Shown here: piece after piece, positions 1 to 9,446 of the stretch
How positions within the stretch are numbered: position 1 is the stretch's first letter
Layout: each line of letters begins with the position of its first letter
NCBI RefSeq assembly: GCF_014333445.1
Contig: NZ_JACRYU010000016.1
Location: 124,001-188,000 of the forward strand
Length of the DNA stretch: 64,000 bases
Source of the DNA: Terrisporobacter mayombei
GTDB lineage: Bacteria; Bacillota; Clostridia; Peptostreptococcales; Peptostreptococcaceae
Reading direction: 5' to 3'
Program-made: the position numbers and the translations under genes
Notes under the pieces: generated by a model
Told to the model about the DNA's origin: nothing
The model's database searches: none
The model's input: only the letters and a program-made list of their open reading frames with translations

Positions 1-1
1 G

Positions 2-1582
2 ATGGTAGCTCTATTAAATGATAATGTACTTGAAGTAGATTTAGAAGGTATAAAATCTTCTAATGTAACTAAAGGACACAGATTCCTTGGAGAAAGAGAA
101 TTTGAAGTAAACTCAATAGAAGAGTACTTTGAAAAATTAGAAAACAACTACATAGTATTAGATCAAAATAAAAGAAAAGAAATGATAAGAAATCAAGCTA
201 TAGAAGTTGCTAATTTTTTAGGTGGAGAAGTTGAATTTGATGAAGATTTACTAGAAGAAATAACTTTCTTAGTAGAGTACCCAACTGCTTTCTATGGAGA
301 GTTTGAGGAAGATTACGTAAAACTTCCAAAAGAAGTTGTAACTACACCAATGAAAGAACATCAAAGATACTTCCCTGTATTAAAAGATGGTAAACTACTA
401 CCAAATTTTATAGCAGTTAGAAATGGTGATTCTAATAGAATAGATTTAGTTAAAGCTGGTAATGAAAAAGTTTTAAAAGCAAGACTTGCAGATGCTTTAT
501 TCTTCTACAAAGAAGATACTAAAAAGCCTTTAGAAAGCTTTATAGATAAATTACATACTGTTGTATTCCAAGCTAAACTTGGTACAATATATGATAAATC
601 TTTAAGAATAGAAAAATTATCACAAGTTATAATAGATGAATTAAAGATGTCAGAAAGCAAAGAAAATACTATAAGAGCTGCTAAGTTATGTAAAGCTGAC
701 CTTGTTACAAATATGGTATTCGAGTTTACAGAACTTCAAGGTATAATGGGTAGAGATTATGCTAAAATAAGTGGTGAAAATGAAGAAGTTTGTGAAGGTA
801 TATTTGAACATTATCTTCCAAGATTTGCTGGAGACATATTACCTGAAACTAATGCAGGTATAGCTTTATCAATAGCTGATAAACTAGATTCAATAGCAGG
901 ATTCTTTGCTATAGGAATAAAACCATCTGGATCACAAGACCCTTATGCTTTAAGACGTCAAGCATTAGGTATATTAAGTATATTATTAGATAAAAAATTA
1001 TCTGTTAACTTAAATAGCTTAATCAGTGCAGCATTAGATAATTATTCTAATATTGACTTTAACAAAGAAGAAGTAAGTGAACAAATAGTTGAGTTCTTTG
1101 TTGAAAGAGTTAAAAACTTATTTAAAGATTTAGGAATAAGATATGATGTTATAGATGCTGTATTAAATAATAACTTAGATGATATATCAGATATACATAC
1201 TAGAGCATTAGAGTTAAACAGATGGCTTCAAAAAGATGAGTTAGTAGAAATGTTAACTGCATTTAATAGGGTTTCAACTTTAGCACAAAAAGCTACTGGT
1301 GATATGGTTAAAAAAGAACTATTAAAAGAAGATGCAGAAATGAAACTATATAATAGCTTTAAAGAAATAAAATCAAATGTTGAGAGTTTATTAAAGGATA
1401 AAAAGTATAATGAAGCTTTAGATGCTTTTGCGACATTAAGACCATTAGTAGATAACTTATTTGATAATGTTATGGTTATGGATAAAGATGAAGCTATTAA
1501 AGAAAATAGATTAGGCTTATTAAAGCAAATTTATAGTACTATGTTAACAATTTGTGACTTATCAAAAATAGTATATAAATAA
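2..1582 (+). CDS. glyS: Glycyl-tRNA synthetase beta subunit, 3' part (5' end outside window)
   Basis: Beta subunit of the bacterial alpha2-beta2 glycyl-tRNA synthetase, which charges tRNA-Gly in the cytoplasm. About 526 residues are visible and the family is near 690, so roughly the first 160 lie left of the window; the ATG at base 2 is internal, not the start. The conserved MKEHQRYFPVL stretch sits near residue 117. The segment around GSQDPYALRRQALGIL (about residue 309) is typical of the family, and the C-terminal third is the helical anticodon-binding (DALR-like) region. The catalytic alpha subunit gene glyQ is expected just upstream. A strong terminator follows the stop codon, so this gene ends its operon. 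Identification is secure; the frame is intact to the stop. Confidence 0.96.
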   Translation: MVALLNDNVLEVDLEGIKSSNVTKGHRFLGEREFEVNSIEEYFEKLENNYIVLDQNKRKEMIRNQAIEVANFLGGEVEFDEDLLEEITFLVEYPTAFYGEFEEDYVKLPKEVVTTPMKEHQRYFPVLKDGKLLPNFIAVRNGDSNRIDLVKAGNEKVLKARLADALFFYKEDTKKPLESFIDKLHTVVFQAKLGTIYDKSLRIEKLSQVIIDELKMSESKENTIRAAKLCKADLVTNMVFEFTELQGIMGRDYAKISGENEEVCEGIFEHYLPRFAGDILPETNAGIALSIADKLDSIAGFFAIGIKPSGSQDPYALRRQALGILSILLDKKLSVNLNSLISAALDNYSNIDFNKEEVSEQIVEFFVERVKNLFKDLGIRYDVIDAVLNNNLDDISDIHTRALELNRWLQKDELVEMLTAFNRVSTLAQKATGDMVKKELLKEDAEMKLYNSFKEIKSNVESLLKDKKYNEALDAFATLRPLVDNLFDNVMVMDKDEAIKENRLGLLKQIYSTMLTICDLSKIVYK

Positions 1583-1594
1583 AAGAATAAAATA

Positions 1595-1640
1595 ACCTTC
1601 CTTGTTAGTACTATTTTACTTAAAAGGAAGGTCTTTTTAA
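1595..1640 (+). terminator. Intrinsic terminator of glyS
   Basis: Perfect 9-bp stem ACCTTCCTT (1595-1603) with AAGGAAGGT (1624-1632), followed by CTTTTTAA. It lies 13 bases after the glyS stop. Confidence 0.85.
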
Positions 1641-1905
1641 TCTTTATTAGATTATATTTATATACTATACAAATTTAAAAATACAGTACTTATAAAAATA
1701 AGAAGTATAACATATATATTAAGTATGTTGTAATATTATATGCATTATAATGTAGATAAAAGTTAAAACTAACAATAAAATAGTGAAAAAATATAAAAAA
1801 TACATCATAAATAAATAAAAAATCTGTTTACACAATGGTATATAAACATATATAATATACTATATAAAGGAAAAACGGATTAATAGTATATCATATTGAA
1901 AGAAG
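1641..1905 (+). promoter_or_regulatory. Promoter region of the ccpN-ppdK cluster
   Basis: The non-coding gap between glyS and ccpN is extremely AT-rich. A sigma-A type promoter is visible: TTTACA (1827-1832), an 18-base spacer, then TATAAT (1851-1856). This would start transcription about 1863, roughly 45 bases before ccpN. Nothing else is recognisable in the gap. Confidence 0.6.
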
Positions 1906-2535
1906 GTGATTGTCATTCAACTTAATCAAAGACAACAAAAGATTATAGAGATAGTTAAAGAAAATGAACCTATTACAAGTGAACAAATTGCTTCTATTTT
2001 AAATGTTACTAGAGCAACATTAAGATCTGACTTTGCTATATTAACAATGACAGGGATTTTAGATGCAAGACCTAAGGTAGGGTATTTTTACTCTGGTATA
2101 AGCAACCTAAATTTTGTAGGGGATAATATAAAAAATAAAAAGGTTGAAGAAGTTATGGGGATACCGGTAGTAGCTAAAAAAGATGATAGCTTATATGAAG
2201 TAATTGTTAATATGTTCTTATCTGATGCAGGAACAATTTTTATAATAGATGAAGATGATAGCTTATGTGGAGTAGTTTCAAGAAAAGATTTATTAAAAGC
2301 AACTATAGGTGGAGGAGACATGAACAAAATGCCTATAGGTATGATAATGACAAGAACTCCTAATATAGTTACTGCTACCAAAGATGAGAGTATTATATTA
2401 GTTGCTAAAAAGATAATAGAACATGAAATTGATTCTATACCAGTAGTTGAGAATATAGATAATAAAACAAGAGTAATTGGAAAAATATCTAAGACTAATA
2501 TAACAAAATTATTTTTAGAAATAGTTGACAATTAA
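1906..2535 (+). CDS. ccpN: CcpN-type repressor, HTH plus two CBS domains
   Basis: Transcriptional repressor of the CcpN (YqzB) family, which in Bacillus represses gluconeogenic genes and senses energy state through CBS domains. The N-terminal 60 residues form a winged helix (ITSEQIASILNVTRATLRSDFAIL), followed by two CBS domains at about 78-140 and 145-205. Length (209) matches the family. The assigned GTG at 1906 aligns with the Bacillus start but lies inside the SD-like run AAGAAGGTGAT (1900-1910). A start at ATT 1915 would have better spacing, so the true start codon is unsettled. It sits 10 bases before the PPDK regulatory protein gene, with ppdK next. The ccpN-yqfL pairing is known in Firmicutes. 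It probably controls this cluster, inferred from position. Confidence 0.9.
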   Translation: MIVIQLNQRQQKIIEIVKENEPITSEQIASILNVTRATLRSDFAILTMTGILDARPKVGYFYSGISNLNFVGDNIKNKKVEEVMGIPVVAKKDDSLYEVIVNMFLSDAGTIFIIDEDDSLCGVVSRKDLLKATIGGGDMNKMPIGMIMTRTPNIVTATKDESIILVAKKIIEHEIDSIPVVENIDNKTRVIGKISKTNITKLFLEIVDN

Positions 2536-2545
2536 GGAGGAGAAA

Positions 2546-3385
2546 ATGGAGAGTTTTATATTATATGCAATATCTGATTCCATAGGTGAAACAGCCCAGC
2601 AAGTTGCAAAAGCAGCTATATCGCAATTTGATATAAGAGAAGAAAGTTATGAAGTCAGAAGATTTCCTTATGTCTCTAATAAAGAAATTTTAATGGAAAT
2701 ATTAGAAAGTGCAAAAAAAGAAAATGCAATAATTGTTTACACATTGGTAAGTGAAAACTTAGGTGATATTGTAGAAAATTTCTGCTCAAGAGAAAATTTA
2801 CATTGTGTTGACTTAATGTCGCAAATATTAAATATACTATCAGATAAAATTGGAGAAGCTCCTAGAAGAGAACCTGGTATTATAAGAAAAATGAATGAAG
2901 AATATTTCAGGAGAATAGAGGCTATAGAATTTGCAGTTAAATATGATGATGGAAAGGATCCAAGAGGTGTGTTAAACGCGGATTTAGTTTTAGTTGGAAT
3001 TTCTAGAACATCTAAAACACCACTTAGTATGTATTTAGCAAATAGAAATATCAAAGTTGCAAATATACCTTTAGTACCTGAAATACCTGTACCAAAAGAA
3101 GTATTTGAGATAAATCCTAAAAAAATAATAGGCTTAACAAATACTCCAGAAAAATTAAATGAAATAAGACAGACAAGATTGAAAGCTTTAGGCTTATCAA
3201 GTAATGCTAATTATGCAAAGTTAGATAGAATATTAGAAGAGTTAGATTACTCTGAAAAGATAATGAAGAAGTTATCTTGTCCGGTAATCAATGTAGCTAA
3301 TAAAGCTATTGAAGAAACAGCTGGTCTTATATTAGATATAATGAAAGAAAATGGTTTAAAGAAAAGAATACACACAACAAAATAA
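2546..3385 (+). CDS. Pyruvate phosphate dikinase regulatory protein (DUF299)
   Basis: Bifunctional serine/threonine kinase and phosphotransferase of the PRP/YqfL family, 279 residues. Known members inactivate PPDK by ADP-dependent phosphorylation of a threonine next to the catalytic histidine, and reactivate it by Pi-dependent removal. The start is ATG 2546, preceded by AAGGAGG at 2534-2540, rather than the TTG at 2525 that overlaps ccpN. The nucleotide-binding loop GISRTSKTP lies at about residues 151-159, in the usual place. It is encoded 51 bases before ppdK, and the ppdK product carries the matching target threonine (T453). This makes a complete regulator-target pair. Confidence 0.93.
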   Translation: MESFILYAISDSIGETAQQVAKAAISQFDIREESYEVRRFPYVSNKEILMEILESAKKENAIIVYTLVSENLGDIVENFCSRENLHCVDLMSQILNILSDKIGEAPRREPGIIRKMNEEYFRRIEAIEFAVKYDDGKDPRGVLNADLVLVGISRTSKTPLSMYLANRNIKVANIPLVPEIPVPKEVFEINPKKIIGLTNTPEKLNEIRQTRLKALGLSSNANYAKLDRILEELDYSEKIMKKLSCPVINVANKAIEETAGLILDIMKENGLKKRIHTTK

Positions 3386-3436
3386 TCTATATTAATTTAG
3401 ATTTCATAAATAAATTTTTTAAAGGGGATTGTAAAT

Positions 3437-6067
3437 ATGAGTGTTAAATATGTTTATAGCTTTAATGAAGGAAGTAAAGAAATGAAATCTTTACTAGGTG
3501 GAAAAGGAGCAAACTTAGCTGAAATGACTAAGATAAATTTACCTGTACCTCCAGGGTTTACTATAACAACACAAGCATGTAACAATTACTATGAAAACAA
3601 CAAAACAATAAAACAAGAAGTAATAGATCAAATTGAAGAAAAACTAGCTGTACTAGAAAAAGATTTAAATAAGAAATTAGGAAGTGAAGAAAATCCACTA
3701 CTAGTATCTGTTCGTTCTGGAGCAGTTATATCAATGCCAGGAATGATGGATACAATTCTTAATTTAGGTTTAAATGATGATACAGTAAAAGCTTTAGCAA
3801 AAGCTACTGATAATGAAAGATTTGCTTATGATAGTTACAGAAGATTTATTCAAATGTTTTCTGACGTAGCTATGGAAGTACCAAAATATAAATTTGAGAA
3901 TATATTAGATAGATTCAAAGAAGAAAATAATTTTAAATATGACACAGATTTAACATGTGAACATTTAAAGGAAATAGTTGAAGAGTATAAAGCAATTTAT
4001 AAAAAAGAAATTAGAGAAGAGTTTCCACAAGATCCAAAGAAACAATTAATGCTAGCAGTAGAAGCAGTATTTAGATCATGGAATAATCCAAGAGCGATAG
4101 TATATCGTAGATTAAATGATATTCCAAATGACTTAGGGACTGCTGTTAATATTCAATCTATGGTATTTGGTAATATGGGTGATACTTCTGGAACAGGAGT
4201 TGCATTTACTAGGGACCCAGCAACTGGAGAAAATAAGTTACTAGGCGAATACTTAATAAATGCTCAAGGAGAAGATGTTGTTGCAGGAATTAGAACACCT
4301 GAGCCAATAGATAAACTAAAAGAAGTAATGCCAGAAATATATGATCAATTTATAAAAACAGTAAAAGTATTAGAAAATCATTATAGAGATATGCAAGATG
4401 TGGAGTTTACCATAGAAAAAGGGAGATTATTCTTCTTACAAACTAGAAATGGTAAAAGAACTGCTGAATCTGCAATAAATGTAGCTGTAGATTTAGTTGA
4501 AGAGGGATTATTAACTAAAGAAGAAGCTATAATGAGAGTTGAGCCTAAACAATTAGATCAACTACTTCATCCAAAGTTTGAAGATAAAGCATTAAAAGAG
4601 GCTACAATATTAACTAAAGGATTACCAGCATCACCAGGTGCAGGAAGCGGTAAGATATATTTTACTGCAGAAGAAGCAGTAGAAGCATCTAAATCAGGAG
4701 AAAAAGTTATCTTAGTAAGACAAGAGACTTCTCCAGAAGATATAGAGGGAATGATTTGTTCACAAGGTATACTTACTGCCAGAGGTGGAATGACATCTCA
4801 TGCAGCAGTTGTTGCAAGAGGTATGGGTAAATGTTGTGTAGCTGGATGTGGAGAAATAAAAGTTGATGAAATATCTAAAGAAGTAAGAAAAGATAATATA
4901 GTGTTAAGAGAAGGAGATTATATATCTCTTGATGGTTCAACTGGAAATGTTTATTTAGGCGAAGTTGCTAAAACAGAAGCTGCTATGACTGGAAACTTTG
5001 AAAAGCTTATGACTTGGGTTGATGAAGTTAGAAATATGAAAGTTAGAACCAATGCTGACAACCCAAGGGATGCAAAAGTTGCTGTGGAATTTGGAGCAGA
5101 AGGTATAGGACTTTGTAGAACAGAGCATATGTTTTTTGATGAAGATAGAATACCTGCCGTAAGAAAAATGATATTATCAAACACTGTAGAAGATAGAGTA
5201 GAAGCTTTAGATAAATTATTACCAATGCAACAACAAGATTTTGTAGATATCTATAGGGTAATGGGAGAAAGACATGTTAATATAAGATTATTAGATCCAC
5301 CATTACACGAATTTTTACCACACGATGATGAAACTATAGAAGAACTAGCGAAGGATATGAATATAGATGCTAAAGAAATTAGAAAAAGAATTGTTGATTT
5401 ATCAGAATTCAATCCAATGTTAGGACACAGGGGATGTAGACTTGCAGTAACTTATCCTGAAATCGCCGTAATGCAAACAAAGGCTATAATAAATGCAGCT
5501 ATAGAAGTAAATAAAGAAGGTTTAAATGTTGAACCAGAAATAATGATACCTCTTGTAGGAGCATTAAATGAATTTAGAGTAGTTAAAAATATTATAGTAG
5601 AAACGGCAAATAGAATAATAGAAGAAAATAATATTGATTTAAAATATACAGTAGGTACAATGATAGAAATACCTCGTGCTTGCTTAATAGCTGATGAAAT
5701 AGCTAAAGAAGCTGATTTCTTCAGTTTCGGTACAAATGATTTAACGCAAATGACATTTGGGTATTCAAGAGATGATGCTGGGAAATTCTTAGGTCAATAT
5801 GTTGATGAAGAAATACTAGAAAAAGATCCATTCCAAGTGTTAGACCAAAATGGTGTTGGTAAATTAGTTAAGATGGCATCAACACTTGCTAGAGAAGTTA
5901 AAGGTCAAGAAATCAAGCTTGGAATATGTGGAGAACATGGTGGAGACCCTACATCAGTAGAGTTCTGCTATAATAGTGGATTAAACTATGTATCTTGTTC
6001 ACCATACAGAGTTCCAATAGCAAGACTTGCTGCTGCTCAAGCTGCAATTAAAAAGAACAGCAAATAG
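3437..6067 (+). CDS. ppdK: Pyruvate, phosphate dikinase
   Basis: Interconverts pyruvate + ATP + Pi with PEP + AMP + PPi. It is a cytoplasmic homodimer used by anaerobes for glycolysis or gluconeogenesis. At 876 residues it is full length. Order: N-terminal ATP-grasp nucleotide domain (LLGGKGANLAEM near residue 19), the swivelling phosphohistidine domain with GGMTSHAAVVARG, and a C-terminal PEP/pyruvate TIM barrel. The catalytic histidine is H455 and the regulatory threonine T453. SD AAAGGGGA precedes the ATG. It is downstream of ccpN and the PRP gene on the same strand, so it is probably cotranscribed and controlled at both the transcriptional and protein level. A second phosphohistidine enzyme of the same superfamily, PtsI, is at 20560. 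Confidence 0.97.
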   Translation: MSVKYVYSFNEGSKEMKSLLGGKGANLAEMTKINLPVPPGFTITTQACNNYYENNKTIKQEVIDQIEEKLAVLEKDLNKKLGSEENPLLVSVRSGAVISMPGMMDTILNLGLNDDTVKALAKATDNERFAYDSYRRFIQMFSDVAMEVPKYKFENILDRFKEENNFKYDTDLTCEHLKEIVEEYKAIYKKEIREEFPQDPKKQLMLAVEAVFRSWNNPRAIVYRRLNDIPNDLGTAVNIQSMVFGNMGDTSGTGVAFTRDPATGENKLLGEYLINAQGEDVVAGIRTPEPIDKLKEVMPEIYDQFIKTVKVLENHYRDMQDVEFTIEKGRLFFLQTRNGKRTAESAINVAVDLVEEGLLTKEEAIMRVEPKQLDQLLHPKFEDKALKEATILTKGLPASPGAGSGKIYFTAEEAVEASKSGEKVILVRQETSPEDIEGMICSQGILTARGGMTSHAAVVARGMGKCCVAGCGEIKVDEISKEVRKDNIVLREGDYISLDGSTGNVYLGEVAKTEAAMTGNFEKLMTWVDEVRNMKVRTNADNPRDAKVAVEFGAEGIGLCRTEHMFFDEDRIPAVRKMILSNTVEDRVEALDKLLPMQQQDFVDIYRVMGERHVNIRLLDPPLHEFLPHDDETIEELAKDMNIDAKEIRKRIVDLSEFNPMLGHRGCRLAVTYPEIAVMQTKAIINAAIEVNKEGLNVEPEIMIPLVGALNEFRVVKNIIVETANRIIEENNIDLKYTVGTMIEIPRACLIADEIAKEADFFSFGTNDLTQMTFGYSRDDAGKFLGQYVDEEILEKDPFQVLDQNGVGKLVKMASTLAREVKGQEIKLGICGEHGGDPTSVEFCYNSGLNYVSCSPYRVPIARLAAAQAAIKKNSK

Positions 6068-6085
6068 ACACATAAATATTTTTTA

Positions 6086-6120
6086 AATAAAACGGAGAAC
6101 GAAATGTTCACCGTTTTATT
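6086..6120. terminator. Bidirectional terminator between ppdK and the M24 peptidase gene
   Basis: Arm AATAAAACGG (6086-6095) pairs with CCGTTTTATT (6111-6120), with an inner GAAC/GTTC. Runs of T flank both sides, serving the converging genes. Confidence 0.8.
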
Positions 6121-6144
6121 TTAATTATTCTAAATTTTAGTAGT

Positions 6145-7224
6145 TTATTTTATAACTGTTAATTCTTTAGAGACGTTATTTAACACTTCGCATCCATCTT
6201 CAGTTATAAGAACTAAATCTTCTATACGAACACCAACCTCGCCTGCTAAATATATACCTGGCTCAACAGAGAATATCATACCTGGTTTTAATATATCTTC
6301 GTTTACAGAAGAAACATCACCAAATTCGTGGCACTCCATACCTATAGAGTGACCAGTTCTATGAGTGAAGTATTCACCATATCCTTTTTCAGTTATGTAA
6401 TCACGGCAAGCATTATCTACATCACAGAATCTGTTACCGGGCTTACAAGCTGCTATACCTCTTAAGTTAGCTTCTTTAACTATTTCATATACTTCTCTTG
6501 CTTTTTCAGATACTTCACCTATAAATACTGTTCTAGTCATATCAGAACAGTATCCGTCTTTTACACAGCCTATATCTAAAACTACTGAGTCACCGACTTT
6601 TCCAGTTGAATTATCTGATTCATGGTGAGGGTCAGCTGCATTAGCACCATATCCTACTATTGGGTCAAAAGAGTGACCTTGTGCTCCACCTTCAAGATAC
6701 ATTTCTAGAATTTTATCAGACATTTCTAATTCTGTATAACCCTCTTTAACAAGTGGTTGTAATTTTTCCATAACTTCATCATTTAATTTAGATGCAGCTC
6801 TCATTAAATCTTGTTCTTTTTCATTTTTTATTTGACGAATATTATCAACTATGAATGAACCATCAATGAATTCAGTAGCATTTAATTTTTTCATTAGAGG
6901 TAATAAGAATTTAGCTGGCCATACTTTATCTATACCAACTACAGTGTTTTCTCTCATTGCATTTGCTAACATACCTACATAATCATCAGTATCATCAAAG
7001 TAGACTATTTCAGCTCCTTCAATTGGAGTAGATTGTGGAAATAGTTTACCTATGAAAAATTTATGATTACCTTCTACATCAAGATAAAGAGCAAGCATTC
7101 TTTCTCCACAGTTTAACATACGACCTGTTAAGTAACATATAGAAGCTGGATCAGCTACTATTAATTGTGGTACATTGTTTTCCTTCATTGAGTCTAAAAT
7201 ACTTTGTAATTTTAATTGATCCAT
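6145..7224 (-). CDS. Xaa-Pro dipeptidase, M24B family
   Basis: Metallopeptidase of the prolidase/aminopeptidase P family, cytoplasmic, cleaving Xaa-Pro bonds in imported peptides. 359 residues, typical of PepQ-like proteins. The N-terminal creatinase-type domain spans about 1-130 and the pita-bread catalytic domain the rest. The metal ligands are visible in DIGCVKDGYCSDMTRT, in the histidine of HRTGHSIG, and in the two glutamates of EPGIYLAGEVGVRIED. The start is ATG at 7224 with GGGAGGG eight bases upstream. It converges on ppdK and is divergent from the next M24 gene at 7636. It may be PepQ or a short PepP; the subfamily cannot be fixed by eye. Confidence 0.9.
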   Translation of the reverse strand: MDQLKLQSILDSMKENNVPQLIVADPASICYLTGRMLNCGERMLALYLDVEGNHKFFIGKLFPQSTPIEGAEIVYFDDTDDYVGMLANAMRENTVVGIDKVWPAKFLLPLMKKLNATEFIDGSFIVDNIRQIKNEKEQDLMRAASKLNDEVMEKLQPLVKEGYTELEMSDKILEMYLEGGAQGHSFDPIVGYGANAADPHHESDNSTGKVGDSVVLDIGCVKDGYCSDMTRTVFIGEVSEKAREVYEIVKEANLRGIAACKPGNRFCDVDNACRDYITEKGYGEYFTHRTGHSIGMECHEFGDVSSVNEDILKPGMIFSVEPGIYLAGEVGVRIEDLVLITEDGCEVLNNVSKELTVIK

Positions 7225-7635
7225 TAATAAATCCCTCCCTGTAAATTGTGAAATTATTAGTTAAAATTTAATTTACTATAATTTAACTTTTAAGATAATT
7301 GTAATTATCGCATTGAATAAAGTCAATATAAGCAATCAAAAGTAAAAGTAGACATAAGATTTAATTTATTATGTTAAAATATTTTATTTTAAATTCTATG
7401 AAATATGAATGATTGGATAAAATTACTAAAAAATAGTATATTTATATAAAAGATTACTGATATATAGTGTAAATATCATAAGATTATATTATAATTACAA
7501 TTGAGAATAGGGGTTAGTATACAAAAGAAAGCTAGTCTCAGAAACATAACTTCTAAATGTATACTATTTGTTATTAAAACATTACACTATATAGTGTAAT
7601 GTTTTAAAATATTTATTTCAGGGGTGGATAGAGCA
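7225..7635 (+). other. Long non-coding gap with two inverted repeats
   Basis: About 410 bases without a gene between two divergent M24 peptidase genes. It holds TAGTATAC (7515-7522) inversely repeated as GTATACTA (7559-7566), then a perfect 30-base palindrome at 7576-7605. The word TATAGTGTAA in that palindrome also occurs once more at 7463. The rest is plain AT-rich sequence likely to carry both promoters. Confidence 0.6.
7576..7605. promoter_or_regulatory. Perfect 30-base palindrome upstream of the pepP-like gene
   Basis: Half-site AAAACATTACACTAT (7576-7590) is followed directly by its exact reverse complement (7591-7605), 31 bases before the ATG of the peptidase gene. It could be an operator or, as RNA, a hairpin ending in TTTT that controls readthrough into the peptidase-transporter pair. 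Confidence 0.55.
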
Positions 7636-9429
7636 ATGAGTATATCAAATAGGATATCTGCGCTAAGAAAAATAATGGAAGAAAAGCAAATTGATGCTTA
7701 TATAATTCCATCTGCAGACAATCATCAAAGTGAGTATGTTGGAGAATATTTTAAAGCTAGAAGATTTATGTCTGGATTTACAGGCTCTGCTGGAACACTT
7801 GTTATAACTAAGGAGCAAGCGGGGCTATGGACAGATGGTAGATATTTTATACAAGCTGAAAATCAATTAGCAGGTAGTGGAATTGACTTATTTAAAATGG
7901 GTGAAGAAGGAGTGCCAACCGTAGAGGATTTTATTAAAGAAAAAACACCTGTTGGTGGAGCTCTAGGATTCGATGGAAGATTGATATCTGCTTTAGAAGG
8001 TTTAGATTTAGCAAGAGCACTTAAAGAAAAAAATGTGACTATAAAATATGAATATGATCTTGTAGATATGATTTGGGAAGATAGACCTGCTTTATCTGAA
8101 GAATCAGCTTTTGCATTAGATGTTAAATATGCTGGTGAAGGTTTTGAATCAAAAATAAATAGAATAAGAGATGTTATGAGAAAAAATAATGCATCAATGC
8201 ATGTAGTCACAACACTAGATGAAGTTGCATGGATATTTAATATAAGAGGAAATGATGTAAGTTATACACCTGTAGTTCTTGCATATGCAATAATAACATT
8301 AGATAAAGCTTATTTATTTATAGATGAAAATAAATTAGATGAAAGTATCAAGGCAGATTTTGCTAAATTTAATATAGAAATAAAACCATATAATGATATT
8401 TATGAATTTATAAAAAATATTGATAAAAAAGAATGTGTAATGTTAGACCCGGAAAGAATAAATTATTCTTTATATAACAACATTCCTGATGACATAGAAA
8501 AAATAGAAATAGAAAATCCAGCTGTTTTAATGAAAGCTGTAAAAAATGAAACAGAGTTAAAAAATACAAGAAATGCTTATATAAAAGATGGTATTGCGTG
8601 TACTAAGTTTATGTACTGGCTAAAAAATAACGTAGGAAAAATAAAAATAACAGAGCTCAGTGCTTCTGAAAAGTTATTAGAACTTAGAAAAGAGCAAGAT
8701 GGATTTGTTGATTTAAGTTTTGAAACTATTGCAGGATATAAAGAACATGCAGCTATGATGCACTATAGTGCAACTGAAGAAAGTGATTATGAAGTAAAAG
8801 CTGAACATATGTTATTAGTAGATTCTGGGGGACATTACTATGAAGGAACTACTGATATAACAAGAACTTTTGTACTTGGGGAATTAAATGATGAATTAAA
8901 AACTCATTTTACAGCAGTACTTAGAGGTATGATTAATCTTTCTATGGCTAAGTTTTTACAAGGTTGTAGAGGTTACAATTTAGATATATTAGCAAGAGGA
9001 CCTATGTGGGATATGGGAATAGATTATAAATGTGGTACAGGACATGGTGTAGGTTACATGTTAAGTGTACACGAGGGACCAAGTGGTTTCCGTTGGTATA
9101 TTGTTCCGGCAAAACATGAAACAACTCCTTTAGAAGAAGGAATGGTCATTACAAATGAACCAGGAATTTACATAGAAGGTTCACATGGTATCCGTACGGA
9201 AAATCAATTAGTTGTGAAGAAAGTTGAAAAAAATGAATCAGGACAATTTATGGAGTTTGAAACTATTACAATGTGTCCAATTGATTTAGATGGAATTAAC
9301 CCAGGGTTAATGACACAAAGAGAAAAGGACTTTTTAAATAGTTATCATAAAAAAGTGTATGACACAATCAGTCCATATTTAACAGCAGAAGAGAGTGACT
9401 GGCTTAAGGAGTACACAAAAGAAATATAA
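7636..9429 (+). CDS. Xaa-Pro aminopeptidase, large three-domain M24B form
   Basis: Cytoplasmic aminopeptidase P of the long (about 600-residue) type. It removes N-terminal residues preceding proline. ATG 7636 is preferred over the in-frame GTG at 7624 because CAGGGGTGG ends nine bases before it; this gives 597 residues. Two creatinase-like N-terminal domains (about 1-300) precede the catalytic domain. Metal ligands appear in DSGGHYYEGTTDITRT, GHGVGYMLSVHEG, and the glutamates of NEPGIYIEGSHGIRTEN. It lies 17 bases before the peptide transporter gene on the same strand, so the two likely form an operon for uptake and breakdown of proline-containing peptides. Confidence 0.93.
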   Translation: MSISNRISALRKIMEEKQIDAYIIPSADNHQSEYVGEYFKARRFMSGFTGSAGTLVITKEQAGLWTDGRYFIQAENQLAGSGIDLFKMGEEGVPTVEDFIKEKTPVGGALGFDGRLISALEGLDLARALKEKNVTIKYEYDLVDMIWEDRPALSEESAFALDVKYAGEGFESKINRIRDVMRKNNASMHVVTTLDEVAWIFNIRGNDVSYTPVVLAYAIITLDKAYLFIDENKLDESIKADFAKFNIEIKPYNDIYEFIKNIDKKECVMLDPERINYSLYNNIPDDIEKIEIENPAVLMKAVKNETELKNTRNAYIKDGIACTKFMYWLKNNVGKIKITELSASEKLLELRKEQDGFVDLSFETIAGYKEHAAMMHYSATEESDYEVKAEHMLLVDSGGHYYEGTTDITRTFVLGELNDELKTHFTAVLRGMINLSMAKFLQGCRGYNLDILARGPMWDMGIDYKCGTGHGVGYMLSVHEGPSGFRWYIVPAKHETTPLEEGMVITNEPGIYIEGSHGIRTENQLVVKKVEKNESGQFMEFETITMCPIDLDGINPGLMTQREKDFLNSYHKKVYDTISPYLTAEESDWLKEYTKEI

Positions 9430-9446
9430 TCATCAATGGGGGAAAT

